Shown one piece after another: positions 33,245 through 45,200 of a stretch of DNA of 64,000 nt; the first letter of the stretch is position 1; each line of letters begins with the position of its first letter. The notes beneath the pieces are model-generated. The model did no database searches. It saw only the letters and a list, made by a program, of their open reading frames with translations, and was not told the DNA's origin. The stretch is from Heterodera schachtii (Eukaryota; Nematoda; Chromadorea; Rhabditida; Heteroderidae), in assembly GCA_023374025.1 (NCBI GenBank), contig SIJG01000040.1, positions 732,871 to 796,870 on the forward strand, given 5' to 3'. The position numbers and the translations under genes were made by a program.

Positions 33245-36200
33245 CTAAGGGAAAATTAATCCAAATGAAGTGCCCACCATGTTGGTGCTGCTGTGTTCCT
33301 CCTCTTCATCATCCTCAAATGGTAGGCCAGGCGGCTTACGGAATATGGCATCCAACACGTGTTCAAGATGTGCCGAATTGACATGGTGTGCCGGATGTAG
33401 TCCTCCGTGTTCCGCTTCATCCTCAAATGGCAGTCCTGGCTGGGACCGTCCTTGGATGGCATCGATCAGTTTGTCGCGTTGTTCCTCGTTCAGCTCGAGC
33501 GGTGACGGCACTGGTCGTGGGCTCTCAAACGGAAGACCAGACGGTGGACGGAGTACGGTGTCCATCAGCAGCGCGTGCTGTTCCGGCGTGAATGGCGGAG
33601 GCGGGTTTTGGTCGTCAGCCGGCGAATTGGGCAGGCCAATTAGGGCGCGAATTGATGGGTGCTGTAACAGCGGACTTTGTTGTTGTTGCACTTTTTCCCC
33701 TGACAAATCCTTTGTCTGTGAATGCCGCTGGATAATCTTAAATATATTTAATGTATTTAATAATGGTATTATTATTTAAATAATGGATCATGCACATGGT
33801 AGAACTAGGATTTTCAGGGTCCCCATCTGATACCGTATTAGAAGCCTCCTAAATTAGAAATTTCCTAAATTAGATGCCCTCTTTTAGGAGAAGGGGGTAA
33901 AGCTCCCTGAGTTAGAAGCCCCTCCCTGAATTTAGAATCCCGCCCTTTAATATAAGCCCCCCTCCCCTAAATAATCCGCGGTTTCCTAATAAAAAAATTT
34001 ATATCTTTTATATTTTACGAAATTATTCTTGATCCAATTAAATTATAATTGCATTATTTTCACCTGTTGCAGACGATGCGAAGGTGATTGTGGTGGTGAG
34101 ACATGACCATTTGACAGCTTTGTTGGTGACATATGAGGCGACTGGTGTGGGTGGCCATATTTTTTGCCCGCAAATAGTGGCATTTGCCGTTGGTGGTGGC
34201 TGTCAAGTGATTTTGCTGGGCTTAGCTCACTTCCGGCCGGCAAACGGGGCGAATGGTGTGCAAGGTGGGCCAACGCAGGCTTTAAGAATGGAATTTTTGG
34301 GTTTTTTAATTTAAGGAAATTTTTATTTTCTCCCCAGCATTTGCTACAATTCTTGGGTTTCTCGAGCATCAATACTAGGCGATTGGCGATACCTGCGTTT
34401 TACTAATAATTTGTGGCGAATGATGATGGCCAATTCGTTTAGGTGAAATTGGATGATGATGATGATGGCCAAATCTGATTGGAGCTGCTGGTGAATGATG
34501 ATGGCCAATTTTGGCAGGACTCGTTGAAGCTGCCGGCGCATTTGGTGGCAAAGGCAGTGGTTGGGGATGGTAAACAGCAGCGGCATTCGTGCTTTTGATT
34601 GGAGAAAGAAACTGCTGCTCGGAACGGTGGTGGTGCTCCACGGCACTGGCACTTTTACTTTTGCTTGGTGATGGTATAGGAAATGAATCGCGGACGATGA
34701 TTAGTGGCTTTGGTTTGGGCCCGAGCAGTGGTGAGCCCGATGAAGGATTTGCTGTTCTGCTACTTTTCGGATATGCAAAATAGGACTTGGCTGCCATTGG
34801 CGAAAATTGTGGCATTTTGCCAGTGTTAGGAGATGGAACCGGAAGCGGATAGCTCGGCGAGTATGGCATTGGAGCAAAATGCTTTTTTTGCTGTTCGGCA
34901 CTTGATGACGCGCCGAAACGCGGCGGTGGCGATGTTGGCAAAGTCACATAACTTTGGCTTTTTGCTAGCGAATTTATTGGCACAACCGGTGAATGTTGTT
35001 GGCGTTGGTGATGTTTCATCCGGAAATTTAAATCATCCGATCCATCACTACTCACTGATGAGTGCGCCAAATTTTGCCGGTTCTTTGCTTTTATTGCTAA
35101 TGAAGCCTCTGACAGCGCTTTTGCCGGCAATTCGGACTTTGATCGTGAAAAGCTCGGCTTCACTGGCACAGCTGCTCGTGATTGTTGTTGCTCATTGAAA
35201 TCATGTCTTGGAGGTGGCGTCGGAAGTGGGTGAAGTTCGACAATGTTGACGATTGATGATGATGAAGCGTGAAGCGGTGCCGCTGACAGCGCTTTTGCCG
35301 GCAATTCGAACTTTGATCGTGAAAAGCTCGGCTTCATTGACAAAGCTCGGGATTGTTGTTGCTGCTCATTTAAATCAAGTCTCGAAGATCGCGCCGGAAG
35401 TGGATGAAGTTGGATGCGTGTGTGATCATGATCAAAGTGCGTCTGTGCCATAATTGGTGAGTGCTTAGCCCGAAAATTGGCATTCATTGGTGATAACTTT
35501 GCTGTTGGATCATGGTGCTTTTGGTGTTCAAACTTAATGATTACTGACTGCTCTAAGAACATATTTTGATGATGCTCGAGAATTATTAGGCTTGTTACAT
35601 CACTAATTTGCTATGCTAATTATTTAATTGCTCTAATTAGATACCGGTGCACTTTTGTGCGTTTGCAGCGTTGCTTTTGGTGACAATTGTTTTTGAGGAC
35701 TTTTGCCTTTTGAGGGTGATGCATTTGGTGATAAATGGCCTTTCTTTGATGGCGGTGATTTGGGTGACCCAGGCTTTGCCTTGGATGGTGACGATTTGGG
35801 TGAGCCATGCTTTGGTTGTTTTGGTGATTTGGGTGACCCAGGCTTGGCCTTGGATGGTGACGATTTGGGTGATCCAGGCTTCTCCTTGGATGGTGACGAT
35901 TTGGGTGATCCAGGCTTTGCCTTGGATGGTGGTGACGATTTGGGTGATCCATGCTTGGCCTTGGATGGTGACGATTTGGGTGATCCATGCTTTAACATGG
36001 ATGGTGACGATTTGGATGATCCAATCTTTGCCTTGGATAGTGATGATTTGGGTGACCCAGGCTTTGCCTTGGATGGTGACGCTTTGGGTGATCCATGCTT
36101 TGCTTGTTTTGGTGATTTGGGTGAGCCCTGTGATCCTGATTTTGCCTTAGGCGACGATGGTGGTGATCGCTTATTCCTAAAATGTATCCAATACATTTAT

Positions 36201-39200
36201 TTTTTTAAAATTTTGTTTAACATGCCTTCTCAGCGAAAAATTAGTTTTTTGTCCAACGTTCAAATCGATTTGAGGGAAACTAAATTTGAAAATTGTTTAA
36301 TAACTTAATTATTAGGTATATCATTGTGAAGCATTGATCAATTAAGCCACTAATTACCCTGCGTCTCTTTTAAATCGTCTTGATGGTGATTGAACATCAC
36401 AAATTTTGTCGGTGATTACTTTTCTGTCAACACTGAGCTTGTCTTCTGTAATTTTTTTCATTTATTTTAACAAAAATATCTTTAATTATTTATAATTAAT
36501 TACCCAATTTTTCAACTAATTCCGCTTGATCCGATTCAGTTCTTACGCCCGTAAATGAAATGAGTTCCATCAAATTGAGGCGTGAAAAAGCCTCTGTTTG
36601 AATGTGGTCAATTTCGTCGTGGTCAATGCGTACAGCTAAAAGAGCAATTTAAAATTATTATAATATACTAATAATTGTTAACTACTGAAATTAGCAATTT
36701 AAAATTATTATACATATATTAATTGTTAATTAATTACTGATAATTAGTTTTTTCGCGTCTTTGTTCATCTTTGAACGGTTTATGTATTCTTGGGCATTTC
36801 TCAGCAGAAAATCGCCAAGAAAATCAACAAGATGCTTTCCAATCTGATCCATTGACAAATTGATGCCTAAAATTGAGGCACTTCTTTAACACAAAAATGA
36901 TAATTAAAATAATTAAACACCAATAATACTAATTAAATAAAGCATTTAATTAATTATCCTAATTAATTTTTTTTTAATGAGTTAATTTGAATGACCGGTG
37001 AAGTCCAGAAGGACACCGTCAAATTCAAAGTCACTGATCTGCTTCAAGATTTGATCAATCAACGCAATGCGGGTTGATGGATCTTGGATCTTGAAGTGCC
37101 TGGCTTTCTTGGCCAAACCGGGCGTTTCAATCATGTCTTTCAACGTTTTCAACACGTCCAGGTTTCCATTCCGGAAACTGACAGCGAACAAAATCTGAGA
37201 AATTTAAATTTCAAAAAATGAAAATTGAAACAAAAATTTAATTGATGCCTTGGCCTGGTTGTAATTCACTCGTCGAAGCATTTCCAAGCCAAATTTGGTC
37301 CGTTCTTTCCACATTTTCCATGTTTTGTGCCGTTTCCCATTGGCTTTGCTTCGTACAAATTCAAATGTGGCAATTTCTTTGTATTCCGGACTTTTTGACT
37401 GGTTTTTTCCGATTCAAATTCACTCTTTTTAATTGGAATGAGTTGTTTTCCACTGCAATGTGTGAGCATTGCTTTTCCCTCATCAGCATTTCAAACTCAG
37501 GCGTGCTCAACAGTTTGCTAAAATATTTTAAATTTTTAAAAAGTTTAATTTTTAAATTTTATTTATTTATTTATTTGGCGCCCGGAAAATGTGTCAGTGA
37601 TACAAATATTTTTAATAAAAGTTCTTATCATTAAATTCGAAGTTGCTTATCAAGAATTCAGCATCCATCTCGGCCAATCCAATATCGGACTTGAGTTCGA
37701 ACCAAAAGTCGAGAGTCCAAATTTACGAATTTAGTTTTTTGGTTCAAAAAAACGGCGTAAAAGCATTTCTTATTGAAGGATTAATGGCTTTCAGTTTTTT
37801 CCTTTGTATTTAAAGCAATTTTGGACCAAAAAAAGAAGCTAATTTCGAGAATTTGGACTCTCGACTTTTTGTTCGAATTTGGGCACGGGGCTCGGAATTC
37901 AGAACGATATTCTTATAGAATATTTTACCTGTTCTTTTCCCATTCACTCCGGTTCGCTTTGCACAAAATTTTCAATTTTTTGGATTCATTTGGCATCACT
38001 TTTTCCACCCCAAATGATGGAATGACGTCATATGGCTTATTCTCTGTCACCGCCTTGCTGGCTATGATTAATGCCATTTTCATGCGCAATTTGTGCCCAA
38101 ATTTCATCCATTGATGGTGGCACAACATTGGTGGTGTGAGGCACTTCCTCTTCACTCTCACTTTCTTCGTCAAATTTGTCTAATTTGTCCAAAGCCTCCG
38201 TTGATCGGACATGGGATAATCGGCTAATTACTGGCGTTGGTGAGTGTTCTTTTTCAGGTTCGTTGAATAATCGGCTAACAGGTGTCACTTGTTCATTTCC
38301 AGCTTCTCCTGCCGAATTGTTGTCCAATTTTTCTTGGCTTTCTTCTGTTGTTGGTTTGTTGTCCGATGATTCGTGGGTTTCATGTTCTTTATTATCATGG
38401 ACCGTTGGGTTTTGTGCCAAAGATTCTGTCGGCATTTCGTCAGTCTTTGTTGGCATTTCTTCGACAGTTTTTGGCATTTCTTCGTCGTTTGGTGGCTGAG
38501 CGTTGATTGATGGCACTTTTGGCAATGCGTGTTTTGGCATTTCTTCAGTGTTCCCTGGCATGTTGACGGGCAGTGACCGCATTTTCTGCAAAACATCCTT
38601 TGGCATTTCTCCATTGTTTGCTGACATGTCTTTGGGTAAAGATTTCATTTTTTGCAAAGAGCCTTTCGGCATTTCGCTGAAGCTGGGCGGGAATTCTCCG
38701 GCACTTTCCAGCATATCTTCTGAGCTTTTTGGCATTTCTTCAATACTTTTCGGCATTTCTTCGGTACTTTTCGGCATTTCTTCGGCACTTTTCGGCATTT
38801 CTTCGTCGTTTGGTGATAGAGTATTGATTGATGGCACTTTTGGCAATATGGGTTTTGGCATTTCTTCAGTGTTCCCTGGCATGTTGACGGGCAGTGACCG
38901 CATTTTCTGCAAAACATCCTTTGGCATTTCTCCATTGTTTGCTGACATGTCCTTGGGTAAAGATTTCATTTTTTGCAAAGAGCCTTTCGGCATTTCGCTG
39001 AAGCTGGGCGGGAGTTCTCCGGCACTTTTCGGCATTTCTTCGGCACTTTTCGGCGTTTCTTCGGTACTTTTCAGCGGGCTTTCTTCGGCACTTTTCCGCA
39101 TATCTTCTGCGCTTTTCAGCATTTCTTCGGCACTTTTCTGCGTTTCTTCGGCACTTTTCCGCATTTCTTCGTCGTTTGGTGGCAGAGCGTTGTTTGATGG

Positions 39201-42200
39201 CACTTTTGGCAATGCGTGTTTTGGCATTTCTTCAGTGTTCCCTGGCATGTTGACGGGCAATGACCGCATTTTCTGCAAAATGTCCTTTGACATTTCTCCA
39301 TTGTTTGCTGACATGTCTTTGGGTAAAGATTTCATTTTTTGCAAAGATCCTTTCGGCATTTCGCTGAAGCTGGGCGGGAGTTCTCCGGCACTTTTCGGCA
39401 TTTCTTCGGCACTTTTCGGCATTTCTTCGGTACTTTTCAGCGGCTTTCTTCGGCACTTTTCCTCATATCTTCTGCGCTTTTCAGCATTTCTTCGGCACTT
39501 TTCTGCGTTTCTTCGGCACTTTTCCGCATTTCTTCGTCGTTTGGTGGCAGAGCGTTGTTTGATGGCACTTTTGGTAATGCGTGTATTGGCATTTCTTCAG
39601 TGTTCCCTGGCATGTTGACGGGCAATGACTGCATTTTCTGCAAAATGTTCGTTGACATTTCTCCATTGTTTGCTGACATGTCTTTGGGTAAAGATTTCAT
39701 TTTTTGCAAAGATCCTTTCGGCATTTCGCTGAAGCTGGACGGGAGTTCTCCGGAGCTTTTTGGCATTTCTTCGGCGCTTTTCGGCATTTCTTCAATACTT
39801 TTCGGCATTTCTCCGGCACTTTCCAGCATATCTTCTGCGCTTTTCAGCATTTCTTCGGCACTTTTCTGCGTTTCTTCGGCACTTTTCCGCATTTCTTCGT
39901 CGTTTGGTGGCAGAGCGTTGTTTGATGGCACTTTTGGTAATGCGTGTATTGGCATTTCTTCAGTGTTCCCTGGCATGTTGACGGGCAATGACCGCATTTT
40001 CTGCAAAATGTCCGTTGACATTTCTCCATTGTTTGCTGACATGTCTTTGGGTAAAGATTTCATTTTTTGCAAAGATCCTTTCGGCATTTCGCTGAAGCTG
40101 GACGGGAGTTCTCCGGAGCTTTTTGGCATTTCTTCGGCTCTTTTCGGCATTTCTTCAATACTTTTCGGCATTTCTCCGGCACTTTCCAGCATATCTTCTG
40201 CGCTTTTCAGCATTTCTTCGGCACTTTTCTGCGTTTCTTCGGCACTTTTCCGCATTTCTTCGTCGTTTGGTGGCAGAGCGTTGTTTGATGGCACTTTTGG
40301 TAATGCGTGTATTGGCATTTCTTCAGTGTTCCCTGGCATGTTGACGGGCAATGACCGCATTTTCTGCAAAATGTCCGTTGACATTTCTCCATTGTTTGCT
40401 GACATGTCCTTGGGTAAAGATTTCATTTTTTGCAAAGAGCCTTTCGGCATTTCGCTGAAGCTGGGCGGGAGTTCTCCGGCGCTTTTCGACATTTCTTCGG
40501 CACTTTTCGGCAATTCTTCGGCACCTTTCGGCGTTTCTTCGGCACTTTTCTGCGTTTCTTCGGTACTTTTCAGCGGGCTTTCTTCGGCACTTTTCCGCAT
40601 TTCTTCGTCGTTTGGTGGCAGAGCGTTGATTGATGGCACTTTTGGCAATATGTGTTTTGGCATTTCTTCAGTGTTCCCTGGCATGTTGACGGGCAGTGAC
40701 CGCATTTTCTGCAAAACATCCTTTGGCATTTCTCCATTGTTTGCTGACATGTCCTTGGGTAAAGATTTCATTTTGTGCAAAGAGCCTTTCGGCATTTCGC
40801 TGAAGCTGGGCGGGAGTTCTCCGGCACTTTTCGGCATATCTTCTGCGCTTTTCAGCATTTCTTCGGTACTTTTCAGCGGGCTTTCTTCGGCACTTTTCCG
40901 CATATCTTCTGTGCTTTTCAGCATTTCTTCGGCACTTTTCTGCGTTTCTTCGGCACTTTTCCGCATTTCTTCGTCGTTTGGTGGCAGAGCGTTGATTGAT
41001 GGCACTTTTGGCAATGCGTGTTTTGGCATTTCTTCAGTGTTCCCTGGCATGTTGACGGGCAGTGATCGCATTTTCTGCAAAACATCCTTTGGCATTTCTC
41101 CATTGTTTGCTGACATGTCCTTGGGTAAAGATTTCATTTTTTGCAAAGAGCCTTTCGGCATTTCGCTGAAGCTGGGCGGGAATTCTCCGGCACTTTTCTG
41201 CGTTTCTTCGGTACTTTTCGGCATTTCTTCGGCACTTTTCCGCATTTCTTCGTCGTTTGATGGCAGAGTGTTGATTGATGGCACTTTTGGCAACATGCCC
41301 TCACTTAGATCGGATTGTATTTCCTCGGCACTTTTTTGCATTGCATCGTCAGTTTTAGGCATTTCTTCGGCTATTGATGGCATCGCATTCAGTGACGGCA
41401 ATTTTGTCGGTGTATCCTGTGGAATTTCTTCAGTGTTTTCTGCTTTTTCCGTAGACATTTCTTTGGCATTATCATCTCCTAGGCTGTTCTTTTTAAGCAT
41501 TTTTGCCATATTTTCCGATGATTCCCGTGACATTCGCCTTAATTCTGTCTCAGCACTGAAAAATTCATCGTCCATTGAGTCCGAAATATCGCGAAACGTT
41601 GAATTTGGCGTTAAAAAATTTGGGCTTTGCATTTTATCCTGTTGATTTTCTTTTAGCTAATATGAAATCCGATTAAAAATTTAATTAATTTTTATTTTTA
41701 CCTCATTTTCTTGGTTTTCGTTCTTTTGGCCGGGTTCCTCGCGACTTTCTTGGACTATTTCATCATTGTTTACCGTGGGTTCCAGCTTTTCTGGCATTTT
41801 TTCCTGCTCATCTTCATTAAACATTTTTTCGGCACTTGGTGGCACTGCATTCATTGGTGGTATTTTTGGCATTTCGCCAGCGTATCCTGGCATGTTGACG
41901 GGCAATGACCGCATTTTCTGCAAAATGTCGTTTGGCATTTCGTCAATGTTTCGGAGCACGTCCTTTGGCAACGATTGCATTTTTTGCAAGGAGCCTTTCG
42001 GAAGATCGCTTATATTGGGTAAGATTTCCTCAACGCTTTCCGGCGTTTCTTCGGCACTTTTTAAGGTTTCTTCGGCATTTGGCGGCACTTCATTCATTGG
42101 TGGTACTCTTGGCACTTCGTCAGTGTTTCCGGGTATGTCCTTTGGCAAAGACTGCATTTTTTGCAAGGAGGCTTTCGGCATTTCGCCTAAATTGGACAGG

Positions 42201-45200
42201 ATTTCCTCGGCGCTTTTCTTTGGCATTTCTTCGATTTCCTCGGCGCTTTTCTTCGGCATTTCTTCAGCGCTTTCCGGCATTTCCTTTGACAGGATTTCCT
42301 CGGCGCTTTTTGGCATTTCCTCGGCGTTTTTCTTCGGCATTTCTTCAGTGCTTTCCGGCATTTCCTTTAACAGGATTTCCTCGGCGCTTTTTGGCATTTC
42401 CTCGGCACTTTTCTTCGGCACTTCTTCTATTTCCTCGGCGCTTTTCTTCGGCATTTCTTCAATGCTTTCCGGAATTCCTTCGGCACTTTTTAAGATTTCT
42501 TCGGCACTTGGTGGCACTGCATTCATTGGTGGTATTTTTGGCATTTCGTCAGCGTGTCCTTGCATTTTAATGGGCAGTGACCGCATTTTCTGCAAAATGT
42601 CCTTTGGCATTTCATCAGTATTTCCGGGCATGTCCTTAGGCAAAGACTGCATTTTTTGCAAGGAGCCTTTCGGCATTTCGCTTAAATTGGATAGGATTTC
42701 CTCGGCGCTTTTTGGCCTTTCCTCGGCACTTTTCTTCGGCACTTCTTCTATTTCCTCGGCGCTTTTGTTCGGCATTTCTTCAACGCTTTCCGGAATTTCT
42801 TCGGCACTTTTTAAGGTTTCTTCGGGATTTTGCGGCACTTCATTCATTGGTTGTACTCTTGGCACTTCGTCAGTGTTTCTGGGTATGTCCTTTGGCAAAG
42901 ACTGCATTTTTTGCAAGGAGCCTTTCGGCATTTCGCCTAAATTGGACAGGATTTCCTCGGCGCTTTTCTTTGGCATTTCTTCGATTTCCTCGGCGTTTTT
43001 CTTCGGCATTTCTTCAGTGCTTTCCGGCATTTCCTTTGACAGGATTTCCTCGGCGCTTTTTGGCATTTCCTCGGCACTTTTCTTCGGCATTTCTTCGACG
43101 CTTTCCGGCGTTTCTTCGGCACTTTTTAAGATTTCTTCGGCACTTGGTGGCACTGCATTCATTGGTGGTATTTTTGGCATTTCGTCAGCGTGTCCTTGCA
43201 TGTTAATGGGCAGTGACCGCATTTTCTGCAAAATGTCCTTTGGCATTTCATCAGTATTTCCGGGCATGTCCTTAGGCAAAGACTGCATTTTTTGCAAGGA
43301 GCCTTTCGGCATTTCGCTTAAATTGGATAGGATTTCCTCGGCGCTTTTTGGCATTTCCTCGGCGCTTTTCTTCAACATTTCTTGAGCGCTTTCTGGCATT
43401 TCCTTTGACAGTATTTCCTCGGCGCTTTTTGGCATTTCCTCGGCGCTTTTCTTCGGCATTTCGCTTAAGTTGGACAGGATTTCCTTGGCATTTTTTGGCA
43501 TTTCCTCGACGCTTTTCTCGCTTTCTGGCATTTCTTTTGACAGGATTTCCTCGGCGCTTTTTTGCATTTGCTCGGCACTCATTGGCACTGCGTCCATTTG
43601 TGGCACTTTTTGCGTTTCGTCAGCGTGTCCTTCCATGTTCAGGGGCAGTGACCGCGTTTTCAGCAAAATGTCCTTTGGCATTTCATCAGTGGGTCCTGGC
43701 ATGTTTTTGGGCAAAGATTGCATTTTTTGCAAGGAGCCTTTCGGCATTTCGCTTAGATTGGACAGGATTTCCTCGGCACTTTTCTTCGGCATTTCTTCAG
43801 TGCTTTCCGGAATTTCCTTTGGTAGGATTTCCTCGGCGCTTTTTTGCATTTCCTCGGCGCTTTTCTTCGGAATTTCTTCAATGCTTTCCGGAATTTCTTC
43901 GGCACTTTTTAATATTTCTTCGGCACTTGGTAGCACTGCATCCATTGATGGCACTTTTGGCACTTCGTCAGTGTTTCCGGGCATGTCCTTTGGCAAAGAC
44001 TGCATTTTTTGCAAGGAGCCTTTCGGCATGTCGCTTATATTTGACAGGATTTCCTCGGCGCTTTTCTTCGGCATTTCTTCAGTGCTTTCTGGCATTTCGC
44101 TTAAGTTGGACAGGATTTCCTTGGCATTTTTTGGCATTTCCTCGACGCTTTTCTCGCTTTCTGGCATTTCTTTTGACAGGATTTCCTCGGCGCTTTTTTG
44201 CATTTGCTCGGCACTCATTGGCACTGCGTCCATTTGTGGCACTTTTTGCGTTTCGTCAGCGTGTCCTTCCATGTTCAGGGGCAGTGACCGCGTTTTCAGC
44301 AAAATGTCCTTTGGCATTTCATCAGTGGGTCCTGGCATGTTTTTGGGCAAAGATTGCATTTTTTGCAAGGAGCCTTTCGGCATTTCGCTTAGATTGGACA
44401 GGATTTCCTCGGCACTTTTCTTCGGCATTTCTTCAGTGCTTTCCGGAATTTCCTTTGGTAGGATTTCCTCGGCGCTTTTTTGCATTTCCTCGGCGCTTTT
44501 CTTCGGAATTTCTTCAATGCTTTCCGGAATTTCTTCGGCACTTTTTAATATTTCTTCGGCACTTGGTAGCACTGCATCCATTGATGGCACTTTTGGCACT
44601 TCGTCAGTGTTTCCGGGCATGTCCTTTGGCAAAGACTGCATTTTTTGCAAGGAGCCTTTCGGCATGTCGCTTATATTTGACAGGATTTCCTCGGCGCTTT
44701 TCTTCGGCATTTCTTCAGTGCTTTCTGGCATTTCCTTTGACAGGATTTCCTCGGCACTTTTCTTCGGCATTTCTTCGGCGCTTTTCTTAGGCATTCGTTC
44801 GGCACTTTTTGCTATTTCTTCGACACTTGGTGGCACTGCGTTCATTGATGGCATTTTGGGCAATGCATCCTTTACTTCTTCGGCGTTTGTTGGCATTTGA
44901 ATTTGTGCTTCAGTCAAATTTCCATTTTTTTCGTTGTTCACTTTTTCTGTTCCTTCATCTTTTTCTGTCCCATTCTTTTCAACAATGCTTGCGTTTTTCT
45001 TAATATTAAAATTATTTAATTACTTTTAATTATCATTTAATCAAAAAACAAAAATAAAATAATTACCTCATCATTTTTATGCAAAAGGTTTTGCATGTTT
45101 GCATTTTGTTGATTTGCCAGGCTATTTCCTGCTTGAATTATCCGTGGAGGAAGCACTGAAATTTAAAATACATTTTAAATCATTTTTAATATAGTTTTTT

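Noticed and set aside
35647..36308. Plus-strand Asp/Gly-rich and Trp/Met/Val-rich open frames
   Set aside because: Complement of the Lys-Ser-Pro repeat exon.
39339..41645. Plus-strand open frame of 768 residues opposite the repeat exon
   Set aside because: It is the complement of the 363-bp repeat; the unit is a multiple of three and has no stops in this frame. The minus strand has splice-consistent ends and a signal peptide upstream.
41766..44900. Plus-strand open frames of 476-539 residues (Phe/Ser-rich)
   Set aside because: Complement of exon 3 of the giant gene, explained by the repeat unit.
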